This document shows, piece after piece, positions 31,822 through 42,951 of a DNA stretch of 64,000 nucleotides. Source of the stretch: Saccharomyces mikatae IFO 1815 (lineage: Eukaryota > Ascomycota > Saccharomycetes > Saccharomycetales > Saccharomycetaceae). Each line of letters starts with the position of its first letter. The first letter of the stretch is position 1. The DNA lies in assembly GCF_947241705.1 (NCBI RefSeq), contig NC_079269.1:186001-250000 (forward strand), read 5' to 3'. The position numbers and the translations under genes are program-made. Under the pieces are notes generated by a model that was not told where the DNA came from, did not search any database, and saw only the letters and a list, made by a program, of their open reading frames with translations.

Positions 31822-32322
31822 ATCTCGACATCAATCGATACATACGTTGCCTGGAACGTATTTCCATGTATAAAACTCATCTACATATAAGTTACATATG
31901 CATCCAATCCTTATAATTAGGTGATCCCTTCTTCGCAAAGAATTAAGTGCTTGAAATTTTCCACCATTACTTTCCTTAAGCACGTCGTGTCAAATGCCGA
32001 GAGAAAAATACGTAGATATTCATACTTCCCTAAGGATACCAAATAAAGATAGAGGCGAGTACAATTCAGACACTTTTGATAAAACATAAAGTATTGCAAT
32101 GATTACATAAAACAATTCAAGACATTCTGTCCGCAGGATAATATAAAGAAAACGAAAAAAAAGAGGGAACAGAGATTCCAAAAATACTACATATATCCAT
32201 GACATTATTTCGTCTTTATTTTGCATTAAAACTTTCTTCTTGTCTGCCTATATACACACCTTTTATATCCATCTTTCCTCCTTTCTTTTACTCTTTTGTA
32301 CCTATCAAGAACATTCGAAAGA
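31822..32322. other. ELA1 promoter and URE2 3' region
   Basis: This 501 bp AT-rich spacer holds the ELA1 promoter at its right side and the URE2 terminator at its left. Two overlapping 60-68-codon minus-strand ORFs look random. No factor site stands out. Confidence 0.4.
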
Positions 32323-33408
32323 TTACTCACCGCGCAATGCTTTAATGACAGCGGGTCTTCTCATCATATGCTTCGTCCACTTGTAAACTTCTGGAAATTC
32401 CATTTTGATATTAATGCCGATTCTATCTACGACATTATTCCAGGGAACAAAGGCCAAATCTGCTATAGTCAGTTTATCTCCCACGAGCCATACAGGATAG
32501 TCAAAGAAACGACTCTGTGACATTGGCGTTGTCCCAGCAGAGTATGCTGCTGCATTTTCCGTGTCTAATTCCATAACTAATGCTTCCCTCCGCTCGGCTA
32601 ATGCCATCTCCACTACACCGTAAACTCTTCTAACCTCATCTGTATATCTTTCCACAGCACTTGCTATCTTTTGAGAATGAAAGTATCTGAAATGTAAAGC
32701 TTGTCCAATCATTGGTGCGTGGCCTGAAGTCTGGAAGAACAACCATGCGTTGATTTGTGACTGATCAGCTAAATCATCGGACCATAGTAATGGATTACCA
32801 GTCTCTTTGTAATATTTATTTACCAAGTGTAGCAAAATTGCTCCCGATTCCCAAATGGATAAATTATCCATACTGTGATCGATTAAGGCTGGAACTCTAG
32901 CATTAGGATTCACAGAAACAAATTCGGGAGCTCTATGTTCCCCAAGATTGAAATCTAGGAAGATCGTGTTATAATGAAATCCAAGCTCACTTAGTACTAT
33001 GGCAACTTTAAACCCATTTGGCGCAGACCTGTGAGAAAAAAGGGTATATCCTTCGAGTGGTTGTTCTTGGAAGAATTTTGTAATTCTGGAATATTCCACG
33101 TGACTCATACCTGAAAAGGCCTGTTGCTGTTGCCGATGCTGTTCCAATGTCTCCTTGATGTTATTTTCGTTGTCATTATTTTGACTACCATTGCGGCCAT
33201 TGTTGTTGTTTTGAACAGTATTAGTGTTATTATTATCGTTATTGCTGTTGTTATTATTATTAATATTATTACTATTATTCACACCTGCGGGGAACTCAAA
33301 ATTTATATTACTTTGGTCGGTAGTGGTATTACTATTCCTATTCCCTATGTTTACCTGACGGAGAGCATTGGATAGATTAGAGACTTGGTTGCCGTTGTTA
33401 TTCATCAT
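32323..33408 (-). CDS. URE2: Ure2, nitrogen catabolite repressor and [URE3] prion protein
   Basis: Ure2 holds the GATA activator Gln3 in the cytoplasm on good nitrogen sources and has GST-like glutathione peroxidase activity. From the ATG at 33408 it has 361 residues, about seven more than S. cerevisiae. The first 20 residues (MMNNNGNQVSNLSNALRQVN) look unchanged. The Asn-rich prion domain runs to about residue 90, with runs broken by Ser, Asp, Ile and Thr. The GST N-domain starts near 115 and the C-domain near 205. Met101 is the counterpart of the S. cerevisiae internal start Met94. The frame is open seven codons upstream to a GTG. Confidence 0.97.
   Translation of the reverse strand: MMNNNGNQVSNLSNALRQVNIGNRNSNTTTDQSNINFEFPAGVNNSNNINNNNNSNNDNNNTNTVQNNNNGRNGSQNNDNENNIKETLEQHRQQQQAFSGMSHVEYSRITKFFQEQPLEGYTLFSHRSAPNGFKVAIVLSELGFHYNTIFLDFNLGEHRAPEFVSVNPNARVPALIDHSMDNLSIWESGAILLHLVNKYYKETGNPLLWSDDLADQSQINAWLFFQTSGHAPMIGQALHFRYFHSQKIASAVERYTDEVRRVYGVVEMALAERREALVMELDTENAAAYSAGTTPMSQSRFFDYPVWLVGDKLTIADLAFVPWNNVVDRIGINIKMEFPEVYKWTKHMMRRPAVIKALRGE
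33140..33290 (-). repeat. AAT/AAC trinucleotide tracts in URE2 prion domain
   Basis: This region has repeated Asn codons in interrupted runs, encoding residues about 40-85. It is length-variable between species and the main source of the size difference of Ure2. Confidence 0.75.
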
Positions 33409-33869
33409 TTGCGTACAACCTACTTGCACCTTTGGAGGAATATGACTAATAAGAAAGAATGAAAAAAATAGAAAATGAAAATTAATATGGGGGAATCTGT
33501 ATTTATTTTCAATACAATGCAGTATTATAAACAGTTATAAGCACGCTGACTGATAATGAAGGTTTCCGTTATTCTTTTCGCCCTCAGGTAAGTACGTCTT
33601 CCGTCCTTGTATGGTTGCTTTCTCAGCCCACTGAAGAAGAAAACTGCATGCTGAAGCCACTCTTCCTCAAAAATTCATTAGTGGGCAGCTCATCAATTCT
33701 CCTATTCGGCGAAAAATGAAAAAAAAATAGGCGCATCACCCGGAATAATGCATAAGTTCCAAACTTTGATAACAATCATACCTTCAAAGTTATTGCAGAT
33801 GGGACAAACTTTTTATATCTTTATATATGTTAATAAGTGACTTTTATTCGGCATTATATGGGAGTACGA
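33409..33869. other. URE2 promoter and JJJ1 3' region
   Basis: This 461 bp spacer includes isolated GATAA motifs (about 33551 and 33767), which are common in AT-rich DNA and not by themselves evidence of GATA-factor control. TATA-like sequence lies at about 33810-33830. I see nothing else. Confidence 0.4.
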
Positions 33870-35651
33870 CTAATTCTTTTTAGTCTTGACTTTCCTGCTT
33901 TTCATCATATTTTTCACAGCCGCATGTCCTGAAATCTTTACGTGGGTGAATAGCTTATTTCGACTATCGAATGATTCTCCGCAGGTAACGCACTTTTCAA
34001 TTGCCGCAAATGAAGATACTGAGGGCGGTGGTGTAGGCAAAGATGGCGTAGTTTTAGCAAATTTGGAATTCTTCTTTAATGTTTTGCCCTTTTTCTTTTT
34101 CGTTTTCGTTTTAGTAGACCAGTCCTCTTCGTAATGAGTTTGCAGGCCCTCATCTCCCAATGAGGCTAAAAGATCATTTAACTCATCAGTTCTTTTGTCT
34201 GTAGCATCATCAGAAGATTCTGTTTCTTCTGATTCTGTTTCGACTTTACCTTTCTTTTTGTTTCTTCTCTTCTTCTTCCTCTTCTTCTTACTCTTTGTGT
34301 GTATTTGCAAATTTTCATCCGAATTGACGTCCTCTACCTCTATTTGGATACAATTATCTTCGCTGTCATCTTCAGAAGTTGATTCTGCTAGTTTTCTTTC
34401 AATTTCAGCGAGTTCAGCTTGCAAGGTTTGTAGATCAATATCCTCTTTTTCCTTAACAACTTCATCTGCCGAATCAAAATTTTCAAGATCAGAAAGATTA
34501 TCCAGCCCAAGCGTGATATTTTCCTCTTCCATTTCCTTCCGAATCTCTGCCATATTTTTATTGTGCAATTTAGTATTTATGTGGTTCTTCAATTGTTTTT
34601 CAGATTTGAACGTTTTATTACAAATAAAACATTCATAAATCAGTATTTCGTCTTCTTTATCATTCTTAGAATTTTCAAATTCTCCAAAATTGTCATATAT
34701 CTTTTCTAATTCATCCCAACTTTCTTCTTTTACCGTTTGCCAGCTTTGTAAATGAAAATCTTCTTTATCATCGTTGTAGTTCGAGCTGCCACATTTCCTT
34801 CTATTATTTAATTCATTCTTTCTCTGCTGCTCTTTCATTTTGCGCTGTTCTGCTGCAATTTTTGCACCTTCTTTCATTCTTTTATCGAGCTTTTTAATGA
34901 AAACCACAAACCTTTTGACCGTTTTATTATATTCATTCCGAGCCTGTTGTCTAGCCTTTTCATTTCTTCTATTAACTTCTCTCTTTGTTCTCCTGTCATA
35001 GTTTTTGGAATACATGTATTCGTCTTTCCAGCTGAAGCTCTTCAGCGTGTTGAACGCTGACCAAGTTTTATAAAAGTGTTTCAAATATTCATAGTCTATT
35101 GATGAATATCCAAACAAAGGATACAAAAGCTTATTAGTTTTGTTTACGTAGTTATCACATGCTTTCAAATACCCAATATTATTGATATCCTGTTCAAAAG
35201 CATCATCTTGGTACTCGTTAAACTTTCCGAGTCGTTTACCGCTTAAAATCTCATCTTTAGCCAATTTGGCAAATATTTTTCCAGCAATTTGATAGATACC
35301 TGCAGCTGTGTTGTCTAGTTTAGTATATAGAGCGGAATTGAAAAATAAAAGCAGCTCATCAGTAGTAACTCCTGTGACCGTAGCGTCTACTTCATCGTAG
35401 TAACCATCAGCATCCGGTGCAGTATCATTTAAAATTTGTTCCTTATGCGAGTCATACCATGCTCTTTCCTGAGGATCAGATAGTACCTCATAAGCAGCTC
35501 GGATTATGGCAAACTTTTCTGTGGCTTCTTGCACATTATCTGGGTTTTTATCTGGATGATATTGTAAAGCTTTCTTACGGTAAGCCTTTTTTAATTCAAG
35601 ATCAGAAGCATGTGATTCGACTCCTAATAGTTCATAATAACAGGCCTTCAT
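33870..35651 (-). CDS. JJJ1: Jjj1, J-protein for late 60S ribosome maturation
   Basis: This cytosolic J-domain co-chaperone of Ssa acts with Rei1 to release Arx1-Alb1 from pre-60S particles. The 593-residue protein has an N-terminal J domain (1-70) with the catalytic HPD at 32-34. A charged middle part is followed by two C2H2 fingers at about 338-362 (CFICNKTF) and 553-576 (CVTCGESF). Between them lies a Lys-rich tract ([18 protein letters not shown]). Antisense ORFs overlap the C-terminal half and are mirror images of the Lys/Glu-rich coding, not genes. Confidence 0.96.
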   Translation of the reverse strand: MKACYYELLGVESHASDLELKKAYRKKALQYHPDKNPDNVQEATEKFAIIRAAYEVLSDPQERAWYDSHKEQILNDTAPDADGYYDEVDATVTGVTTDELLLFFNSALYTKLDNTAAGIYQIAGKIFAKLAKDEILSGKRLGKFNEYQDDAFEQDINNIGYLKACDNYVNKTNKLLYPLFGYSSIDYEYLKHFYKTWSAFNTLKSFSWKDEYMYSKNYDRRTKREVNRRNEKARQQARNEYNKTVKRFVVFIKKLDKRMKEGAKIAAEQRKMKEQQRKNELNNRRKCGSSNYNDDKEDFHLQSWQTVKEESWDELEKIYDNFGEFENSKNDKEDEILIYECFICNKTFKSEKQLKNHINTKLHNKNMAEIRKEMEEENITLGLDNLSDLENFDSADEVVKEKEDIDLQTLQAELAEIERKLAESTSEDDSEDNCIQIEVEDVNSDENLQIHTKSKKKRKKKRRNKKKGKVETESEETESSDDATDKRTDELNDLLASLGDEGLQTHYEEDWSTKTKTKKKKGKTLKKNSKFAKTTPSLPTPPPSVSSFAAIEKCVTCGESFDSRNKLFTHVKISGHAAVKNMMKSRKVKTKKN

Positions 35652-35978
35652 CTGTTCTTTTAAATCCTAGGGCACCACTAGAAGAGTATAATTCTTTGTC
35701 GAGGCCAAGTTTTGCTATTTAGAACCATGCTTCTTTGCGATGACTTGATTTTTTTTCTTACGTATTTATTTTTTTTTTCCCATCAAACAGGAGCAAAGTA
35801 TGGATCTAATAAGGTGCGTGTTCTAACATTAAAAAATTGAGAACTAACCGCCATTGTTCTCTACTTTACAAAACATGAATATTTATACATATTTCCTTGA
35901 ATATAATTAGATCTTCTACCTTATTTTTTAGTTACAATTACATCATTTTATCTATAGATAAGATATGTCGTTGAAAAA
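35652..35978. other. JJJ1 promoter and CNM67 3' region
   Basis: This 327 bp AT-rich spacer has T-rich tracts at about 35748-35780 on the JJJ1 side. No specific factor site was recognised. Confidence 0.4.
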
Positions 35979-37727
35979 TTATTTAATCATCTTCTCCAAG
36001 ATATGATCGTACAAATGGTCCAAACATCTCTCCAAATGATGATCTATTGAATCCATCCTTCGCGCGGCTATAAATGTATAGTATGCTTGATCCGTAAACT
36101 TCTTCAAATTCATCTCTTGATTATATACTTGCCTATGCAGACGCTGGGCGAAATTGGACAAAATGATATTCTCGTATTTCAGCTTTATAGCTAACAAAGG
36201 AATTTTTCGCCTTAGCTTTGAGTAAGGAATTCCAATAGCCAGTACGATTTCTTTGACAATATTTTGCAAGGTTGTTAAATTTGCAAAATTAATTTGTTCC
36301 ACCATAAGAATATTGCATTCTTCTTCCGAAATATCGGGTCTTGACTGTAAAATATTTTTTATTGTGATTTTATCAGACGTGTTCCCCTCTAAAATTTCTA
36401 ATCGCGACCTTAAAGTTTCTAGTTCGGTCGACATAGTACTTGTTTTATTCTCAAAGTCTGCTAACAGTATGTCTTTGTCTTTCAATAATGCTTCGTAGGT
36501 TTCTTTGCTTTTCTCCCATGATCTAAATCTTTCATTTAAACTTTCCAACTTGGCTTTTATTTCTTCATTGCATCCTTTTAGGATTTTCTTTTCGTCAATA
36601 GTCAACTTGTCAAATTTATCACATAAAATTTCATTTTGTTTGGAGAGTGTGTTGTTTGCACCAAGTAAATTATTATTTCTTTCTCTCATGGTATGAATTT
36701 CCGTTCTTTCATTTTCTAGCTCCTTTTGGAGATCCTCAATTTCTGATTTTGCATTATTGAAGCGTTGAAACAAACGGCTTTGCTCCTCCTGGTGCGATGT
36801 ACGTAAGAATCCTTTGATGCTAGGATACTTCTTTTGTAATATCTCATCTAAGTTAGAGGAAGTGTCGTCCGAGTCATATAACTCAAAAAATAATATACCA
36901 ATTGGTATTTCGAATAGCTCTACTTTTCGTAAGGAGTCAGTAAGACTCAATAGTGCAGTCTGTTTTGTCTGAATAGTATTCTTGGCTTTTTCCAACATTT
37001 CCCTGGTATGTGAACAATCTCTTGTTAGATTTTCAATCAATACCGTTTGTTCTTCTGTTTTTCTCTCATCATTAACTCTTTTGTCATTTGATGTTGTAGC
37101 CGCTTCGAGCTCTTTTTGTAAAGAGTTTGATTTTTCCTCTTGTCTTAGATTGTCTCTACCCAACTCGATAACCTTTTTTTGATATCCTAGTATCACATTC
37201 TCTAAAACTCGAAGATCCTCCTCAGATATAGAACTCTGAAGGGAAATTTTAGCACCGTTGCAGTCTTCTATGTATATTTCCGATGATATGTTCTCATCCA
37301 TTCCTTGAGAAGAAACCTGTTCGTTCGCCTTGGTAAAATGCTTGGCTGAAGGGTTTTCTCTAGGAGTAGAGTGTATGAAGTTAGGTACATCTTTTTTATG
37401 GGCAGCAGTAACTTTAGGTGATTTATTTTGCTCATTATTTGATCGTTCTTGTAATCCTGGAGATTCTCGATAACTATTATTCCTAACATAGTTCGTACAG
37501 TCCGCGAATGGCGGTTTATTTTCTTCATAAGAGTCTCTAGCATTAGAAAAGTTGCAATTAATAACATCTTCAGGGTTAACAAATAAAGGCAGAATCGATT
37601 TTCCAACATGGTTCTCATTAAGCCAGTTTTGTGGAAGCGGTTCTTCATCTTTTACTTCTGCATCATCGGATACAGGAGAATCTAAGCGCTCGTGAAACGG
37701 AAAATTCATTAGATCAAAATCGGTCAT
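35979..37727 (-). CDS. CNM67: Cnm67, spindle pole body outer plaque protein
   Basis: This coiled-coil protein joins the central plaque protein Spc42 to the outer plaque (Nud1, Spc72) and so anchors cytoplasmic microtubules. The 582-residue protein has an acidic, Ser/Asn-rich N-terminus (1-155). A long heptad-rich coiled coil runs from about 160 to 440 with a loop near 275-300. The C-terminal globular SPB-targeting part (about 440-582) shows Leu/Ile-rich helices. A partial MCB-like ACGCGA lies in its upstream spacer near 37866. In S. cerevisiae it has a whole-genome-duplication paralogue, ADY3, outside this region. Confidence 0.96.
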   Translation of the reverse strand: MTDFDLMNFPFHERLDSPVSDDAEVKDEEPLPQNWLNENHVGKSILPLFVNPEDVINCNFSNARDSYEENKPPFADCTNYVRNNSYRESPGLQERSNNEQNKSPKVTAAHKKDVPNFIHSTPRENPSAKHFTKANEQVSSQGMDENISSEIYIEDCNGAKISLQSSISEEDLRVLENVILGYQKKVIELGRDNLRQEEKSNSLQKELEAATTSNDKRVNDERKTEEQTVLIENLTRDCSHTREMLEKAKNTIQTKQTALLSLTDSLRKVELFEIPIGILFFELYDSDDTSSNLDEILQKKYPSIKGFLRTSHQEEQSRLFQRFNNAKSEIEDLQKELENERTEIHTMRERNNNLLGANNTLSKQNEILCDKFDKLTIDEKKILKGCNEEIKAKLESLNERFRSWEKSKETYEALLKDKDILLADFENKTSTMSTELETLRSRLEILEGNTSDKITIKNILQSRPDISEEECNILMVEQINFANLTTLQNIVKEIVLAIGIPYSKLRRKIPLLAIKLKYENIILSNFAQRLHRQVYNQEMNLKKFTDQAYYTFIAARRMDSIDHHLERCLDHLYDHILEKMIK

Positions 37728-38050
37728 GATTCACAAATGGCCAACTACTTTGTACTAAAAATTTTTTTACCTGTAGCTCTCTCTCAAAGGAGCACAATTG
37801 TTATTTACTGTTTTTTGTAACTATAAATACTACACAAAAAAAATCCTAACGCCTCACGTCGCGCAACGCGATTTCCTATTAAGAAATGTCCTTCATAGTC
37901 ATGGTTATATACTTGGTATATCACGAAAGGCCATTCTAAATCTTTATATCTATATGAGTAGATGCCCTCCTTTAGTTTTCACATAGAATAAAGATTAAAG
38001 TACGCGGTTGTTATTACATAGAGAACGAAAAACGAAAAAAATGGAGAATA
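37728..38050. other. CNM67 promoter and SQS1 3' region
   Basis: This 323 bp spacer has a CG-richer patch with ACGTCGCGCAACGCGA at about 37856-37871. It resembles overlapping MCB/SCB-like elements and could support cell-cycle control of CNM67. The rest is AT-rich. Confidence 0.4.
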
Positions 38051-40336
38051 TTAGCTCTCGCTATGTCTCAAACCTGATCTATTTTTCTTAATCTTAGCGA
38101 AAATTGGCTCACTTATTCCTTTATTACCTTGAATACCAAGGCCTTCACCGCTTTTCCATCCAAGCTTTTCCAACATCCTTCTACCAATATTCTCATTTCC
38201 AATTTCTGGAGCATGTTGACCGACAATTTCACCCTCTTTAACGTGAAACTTTCCCCTAATTGTTTTCGTTCTTTCGAACACTGTTTGCTCCTCCCTTGGT
38301 CTCTTCACATCTATTCTCATGAATACTGGTCTCTGTTTCAATAATTGATCAATGAGGTTGTAATTAGGAGTAGACCATTTTGTTTTCTTTATTTTCTCCA
38401 CTACCACCGATGTATGGTTAGCTTTTCCAATTTTTGAGCTCTTCAAGTTATAGTACTTAGCAAGTTTCATCAGAGTTTTGTTGCCATGGGGGTCTAACGG
38501 AGGAAAAGTAAGTTTATCTTTCTTCCTAGACATGAAGCACTCTAATTCATCCTTGATATTCTGAATATGGAGGCCATACGGGTACTTCTTAAGCATATCA
38601 TTGGAGTTTTTATTCTCTTGATCAATGAAATCTTCCTTGGCTTTTCTCTTCTTTGCTTTTGTTTCCAAGCGTTTACTAAACTTGCTTTGCAATGTCACCA
38701 GTGTTTCTGTATCCAACGCTAAGGCCTCATTTATTAGTAGCTTCTTTTTCTTACCTTTGCCTTGAGTTTCTAAGGACTTAGTCTCAAAGGTTTTGAATCT
38801 ATCTGTATCATGTTTCAACGTGTATGCAATGAGATCATCCAGGCCCTCCTCCATGTCACTATGCACAATTGAAGAGTCAATGTCCTCATCATCTTCGTAC
38901 CTACCCTCTTCATCACTAGAATCAGAAATTGGAATATCTGAGTAAGTTGGCTCAGGCGTTTGAACTTTTGGCACAAGAGAATTCTTAACAAAATTCAAAT
39001 AAGCAGGTAATCTGTACTCGGGGAGACCTAACTCGCCTATGACAAAATCAGAAAGTAAGTCTTGATCAATCCAATGAAAATCATAATCCCCTAATAATCT
39101 GTAGCACTGTAAATAATATGAATTATCTGTTCCACCCATTCTTATATTGGTGACCACTATATCGTTGGTATTTACGGCATAATCTTCTTCCTTGTATCCG
39201 AAATCTAACTCTTCACTAATAGGTGATGGAAAATTATCATTTTGACCATTGGATGGTTTGGTATTATCTATTGATAGAGATTTTATATCCTCCATTAATT
39301 GTGGACTGGGACTTGGTAAAAGATTACTATCAATTGGGTCATTGGGACGCTGTTTAATAAAATTACGCTTACCTTCAAGCTCACCATTTTCTGAATGTTC
39401 GTATAGCGCATCGTTGCTATCTTCTGTTTCTATTTCATATTCTAACTCACAGTCAGAATCACTATCATCTATACCATGCATCACACCTGAAATATAATCA
39501 GCAAAAGGGTGATACACCCCATTACCTTTATTTGGAATGCTAACACCAATATCCTCGCTTTCGTCACCTTCTGACACATTAAGCTCAACCTTTCCAATTG
39601 TTAAGATAGGACTGAACTCTATAGCAACTTCCGTAGGTCTTCGAACCTCCTCAACACGGACTCTTTTTATTTTGTTTAAATCAAGTCCCTGTTCTGCCTC
39701 TTCATCTACAAAAAATAGCTTACTGTCATTGATCTTGTCTCCATCGTAAGAAGGTGGGTTGGGGCACGACACCAAGATATCACTATTATCATTTTCCCTT
39801 TCGTCCTCCTCACTACTAATATTTTGAACATTATGAATCGCATTTGTCGGCTCTTCACTAACTTCTGCTTCTATTCCAAGGATATTTTCACGACTTACTA
39901 CGAGGTTCTTTTCTCGTAGTTTTTGAATCATATCATGGGATGGATCATAAACTTCTTTAGCTTTAACAAATTGCATAGGCCTTTTACGGAAAGCTGCTCT
40001 TCCTGCTTGTAGATCAGTTGAAGATTCATATCGATTGCCAGGTCTTAAACCGCCCATTCTCATAGAGCGACTCTTCGCATTATGACCAAAATAATAATCT
40101 TCTATAGTCTTCGGCGATATGAATGATTTCCCTGGATTGAAATCTGTACCTACATCACGGAAGTCACCTTCTCCTAATGGTATAGATGAGTTGTGCCAAC
40201 CGCTCGTGGAAGCAGACTGTTTTTTAACTTTTCTTCCCATTGGACCCTTACCTTTCCCCTTACAACCTTTCTTTGAATTACTACCACGTGCATGCCTACT
40301 TCTGCTTCCTTGATAATGACTGTGCCTTTTCGCCAT
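38051..40336 (-). CDS. SQS1: Sqs1/Pfa1, G-patch activator of Prp43
   Basis: This protein stimulates the DEAH helicase Prp43 in 20S-to-18S rRNA processing and also affects splicing. The 761-residue product has a basic N-terminus ([17 protein letters not shown]) and long acidic, Ser/Asp-rich segments with DSDSDCE and [13 protein letters not shown]. An R3H-type region lies at about 590-690. The C-terminal G-patch spans about 716-757 ([13 protein letters not shown]). It is divergent from ATG4 across only 273 bp. Confidence 0.95.
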   Translation of the reverse strand: MAKRHSHYQGSRSRHARGSNSKKGCKGKGKGPMGRKVKKQSASTSGWHNSSIPLGEGDFRDVGTDFNPGKSFISPKTIEDYYFGHNAKSRSMRMGGLRPGNRYESSTDLQAGRAAFRKRPMQFVKAKEVYDPSHDMIQKLREKNLVVSRENILGIEAEVSEEPTNAIHNVQNISSEEDERENDNSDILVSCPNPPSYDGDKINDSKLFFVDEEAEQGLDLNKIKRVRVEEVRRPTEVAIEFSPILTIGKVELNVSEGDESEDIGVSIPNKGNGVYHPFADYISGVMHGIDDSDSDCELEYEIETEDSNDALYEHSENGELEGKRNFIKQRPNDPIDSNLLPSPSPQLMEDIKSLSIDNTKPSNGQNDNFPSPISEELDFGYKEEDYAVNTNDIVVTNIRMGGTDNSYYLQCYRLLGDYDFHWIDQDLLSDFVIGELGLPEYRLPAYLNFVKNSLVPKVQTPEPTYSDIPISDSSDEEGRYEDDEDIDSSIVHSDMEEGLDDLIAYTLKHDTDRFKTFETKSLETQGKGKKKKLLINEALALDTETLVTLQSKFSKRLETKAKKRKAKEDFIDQENKNSNDMLKKYPYGLHIQNIKDELECFMSRKKDKLTFPPLDPHGNKTLMKLAKYYNLKSSKIGKANHTSVVVEKIKKTKWSTPNYNLIDQLLKQRPVFMRIDVKRPREEQTVFERTKTIRGKFHVKEGEIVGQHAPEIGNENIGRRMLEKLGWKSGEGLGIQGNKGISEPIFAKIKKNRSGLRHSES

Positions 40337-40609
40337 CTTTTGACAGCTGTAAAAAATATATGCTTACGCTTTACTTTGCTTACGGAGCACTTCTTATAGT
40401 AATTCTCAAAATTCTGGTTTTTATAATCTTTTGCTTAGAACTGATTGAAATGCAAAGTTTCAAATTTCACCTCTATTATTGAGCGCTGTCCGCTAAGACT
40501 GCTCGTAATAGCGCCTCAAAGGGGAAAAATTAAGTATACACACAATAACGGTAGCTAAAAAGAACAAAAGACCAAACATCGCGAACGTACACACAGGGTG
40601 GTGATATAT
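40337..40609. other. SQS1/ATG4 divergent promoter
   Basis: This short 273 bp bidirectional promoter region is AT-rich. I recognise no specific factor motif. Confidence 0.4.
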
Positions 40610-42085
40610 ATGCAGAAGTGGCTAGGATTGTGGAAAATGGATTTGGTACAAAAGGTTTCTCATGGTGTGCTGCATAAGTCGTTTGAAGAACCAGTTGCTT
40701 TTACGAATCATGATTGTGTAGTATTAGGGGAAATATACCCCGAGCAAGACCAAGAAAGTAGCCCTGAACAAGGCGAACAAGATAGTGGGTATCGCAGCGA
40801 AGTGGCCAGTGGTGGGTTTTTCAGCACCCTGTTTGGAAGGGAGAATTCTTCCTATACAAGGGATTTTCTTTTGGATGTACGATCAAGGGTCAACTTTACA
40901 TATCGGACGAGGTTTGTTCCTATAGAAAGAGCTCCAGATGGGCCTTCCCCTTTAAGTCTAAATGTACTAGTACGTACAAATCCGATCAATACCATAGAGA
41001 ACTATATAACAAATCCTGATTGTTTTAACACTGATATTGGCTGGGGTTGTATGATAAGGACGGGACAAAGTTTGCTGGGCAATGCCTTACAGATCGTTCA
41101 TTTGGGAAGAGATTTTAGAATCAATAGTAACGAGAGTTTAGAAAGAGAATCAAAATTTGTAGACTGGTTTAACGACACTCCTGAAGCTCCATTTTCGTTG
41201 CATAACTTTGTTTCTGCTGGTACAGAACTCTCTGGTAAAAGACCAGGTGAATGGTTCGGCCCCGCAGCCACCGCCAGAAGTATACAATTTTTAATATATG
41301 GCTTTCCGGAATGTGGTATCAATGATTGTATAGTCTCTGTTTCATCTGGCGATGTATATGAAAATGAGGTCGAAGAGGTATTTGTAAAGAATCCAGATAG
41401 CCGGATACTGTTTTTGTTAGGCGTAAAGCTCGGTATTGATGCAGTGAATGAAAGCTATAGAGAAAGCATATGTGGTATTCTAAATTCTGTGCATTCAGTA
41501 GGCATTGCTGGTGGTAGGCCGTCTTCGTCATTGTACTTTTTTGGCTATGAAAGAAATGAATTTTTACATTTCGATCCTCATATTCCCCAACCAGCAATAG
41601 AAGATTGCTTTGTAGAATCATGCCATACCACTAAATTCGGCAAACTGCAGTTATCGGAAATGGATCCCTCAATGCTTATAGGTGTTTTAATCAAAGGCGA
41701 AGAAGACTGGCAGCGATGGAAGCTAGAAATTGCGGAATCCACTATTATAAATGTTCTTCCTAAGAGAATGAATGGTTTTGATTTGAATTGTAGCGTTGAT
41801 GATATAGAAAGTATTGATTCAGATTCCATGGAGAAGGATACAAGAAATAATGAAATTCCCGGAATGATAGGAGGAGATTACGTAGATATTGGCGCAGTAG
41901 TTCCACATTCAACGAATGCAGAAGAGTATGATTGTTTTCAAGACATTCACTGCAAGAATCAGAAAATCGTTGTCATGGGAAACACACACGCGGTAAATGC
42001 AAATTTAACAGACTACGAAGTAGAAGGAGTTCTTGTCGAGAAGGAAACAGTAGGTATTCCGAGTCCTATCGATGATAAATGCTAG
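40610..42085 (+). CDS. ATG4: Atg4, Atg8-processing cysteine protease
   Basis: Atg4 exposes the C-terminal Gly of Atg8 for lipidation and later releases Atg8 from phosphatidylethanolamine, so it acts twice in autophagosome formation. From the ATG at 40610 it has 491 residues. Catalytic Cys147 lies in GWGCMIRTGQSLL, and the Asp/His pair sits in FDPHIPQP about 175 residues later. Gly-rich AGGRPSSSLYFFG is also present. The tail beyond about residue 400 is acidic and less conserved. A GTG four codons upstream is in frame and was not used. Confidence 0.96.
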   Translation: MQKWLGLWKMDLVQKVSHGVLHKSFEEPVAFTNHDCVVLGEIYPEQDQESSPEQGEQDSGYRSEVASGGFFSTLFGRENSSYTRDFLLDVRSRVNFTYRTRFVPIERAPDGPSPLSLNVLVRTNPINTIENYITNPDCFNTDIGWGCMIRTGQSLLGNALQIVHLGRDFRINSNESLERESKFVDWFNDTPEAPFSLHNFVSAGTELSGKRPGEWFGPAATARSIQFLIYGFPECGINDCIVSVSSGDVYENEVEEVFVKNPDSRILFLLGVKLGIDAVNESYRESICGILNSVHSVGIAGGRPSSSLYFFGYERNEFLHFDPHIPQPAIEDCFVESCHTTKFGKLQLSEMDPSMLIGVLIKGEEDWQRWKLEIAESTIINVLPKRMNGFDLNCSVDDIESIDSDSMEKDTRNNEIPGMIGGDYVDIGAVVPHSTNAEEYDCFQDIHCKNQKIVVMGNTHAVNANLTDYEVEGVLVEKETVGIPSPIDDKC

Positions 42086-42330
42086 TGTAAAGGAGGCACT
42101 AGTCCAAGAATGCATATATACTTCTTCTATTATATTCCCTAAAATAAAGTATTCAGGTCTTTTGTTCCGAATCATTTAATCATCCTTTACGTTTTCTTCG
42201 TCTTGCGCAGCGGCGGGAAGAGCATAAAAACTGAAGGTGATTGGGAAAGTGAAAAAAGGCTGGTAAAACATATGAAGAATGATTTGAGAAGACTAAAACA
42301 ACGGTGGTATAGCTAGTGATACAGTCAAAT

Positions 42331-42951
42331 ATGTCTGGTCATCGCAATTCAAACTTGAAGTTTTGCACAGTTTGTGCATCAAACAATAATCGTTCAATGG
42401 AATCGCATAAAGTCCTGCAAGAAGCAGGTTATAATGTTAGCTCTTACGGAACAGGTTCAGCTGTGAGACTGCCTGGTCTATCAATAGATAAGCCTAATGT
42501 GTACTCGTTTGGTACACCCTATAATGATATATATAATGATCTTTTATCGCAATCAGCAGATCGCTACAAATCGAACGGTTTATTGCAAATGCTGGATCGT
42601 AATAGAAGACTCAAAAAAGCCCCCGAAAAATGGCAAGAGAGTACAAAAGTCTTTGACTTTGTTTTTACTTGTGAAGAGAGATGCTTCGATGCCGTTTGTG
42701 AAGATTTGATGAATAGGGGTGGCAAGTTGAACAAAATAGTACATGTAATCAATGTTGACATTAAAGATGATGATGAAAATGCTAAAATTGGTAGTAAAGC
42801 TATATTGGAACTAGCTGACATGTTCAATGAAAAAATAGAAGAATGTGAAAAAAGTGACACTCCTTTCGAGGATTGCATAATGGACATTTTGACTGAGTGG
42901 CAAAACTCACATTCTCAACTACCGTCACTATATGCACCTTCATATTATTAA
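42331..42951 (+). CDS. SSU72: Ssu72, RNA polymerase II CTD Ser5-P phosphatase
   Basis: This essential subunit of the cleavage and polyadenylation factor removes phosphate from Ser5 and Ser7 of the Pol II CTD and is needed for termination, including at snoRNA genes. The 206-residue length equals S. cerevisiae. The protein-tyrosine-phosphatase CX5R loop is C15-ASNNN-R21. The rest is nearly identical to what I recall of S. cerevisiae. The GTG at 42316 in frame was rejected. It converges with the U1 snRNA gene, with 399 bp between. Confidence 0.98.
   Translation: MSGHRNSNLKFCTVCASNNNRSMESHKVLQEAGYNVSSYGTGSAVRLPGLSIDKPNVYSFGTPYNDIYNDLLSQSADRYKSNGLLQMLDRNRRLKKAPEKWQESTKVFDFVFTCEERCFDAVCEDLMNRGGKLNKIVHVINVDIKDDDENAKIGSKAILELADMFNEKIEECEKSDTPFEDCIMDILTEWQNSHSQLPSLYAPSYY

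Noticed and set aside
34195-34638. A 147-codon plus-strand ORF antisense to JJJ1 (place of the dubious S. cerevisiae YNL228W)
   Set aside because: Its Ser/Phe/Leu-rich product mirrors the Glu/Asp/Lys-rich coding of JJJ1. It is shorter than the dubious S. cerevisiae ORF as I recall it, which argues against selection on it.
35417-35722. A 101-codon plus-strand ORF antisense to the JJJ1 J domain (place of the dubious YNL226W)
   Set aside because: It overlaps the strongly conserved J-domain coding and shows no domain. It is best read as a shadow ORF.
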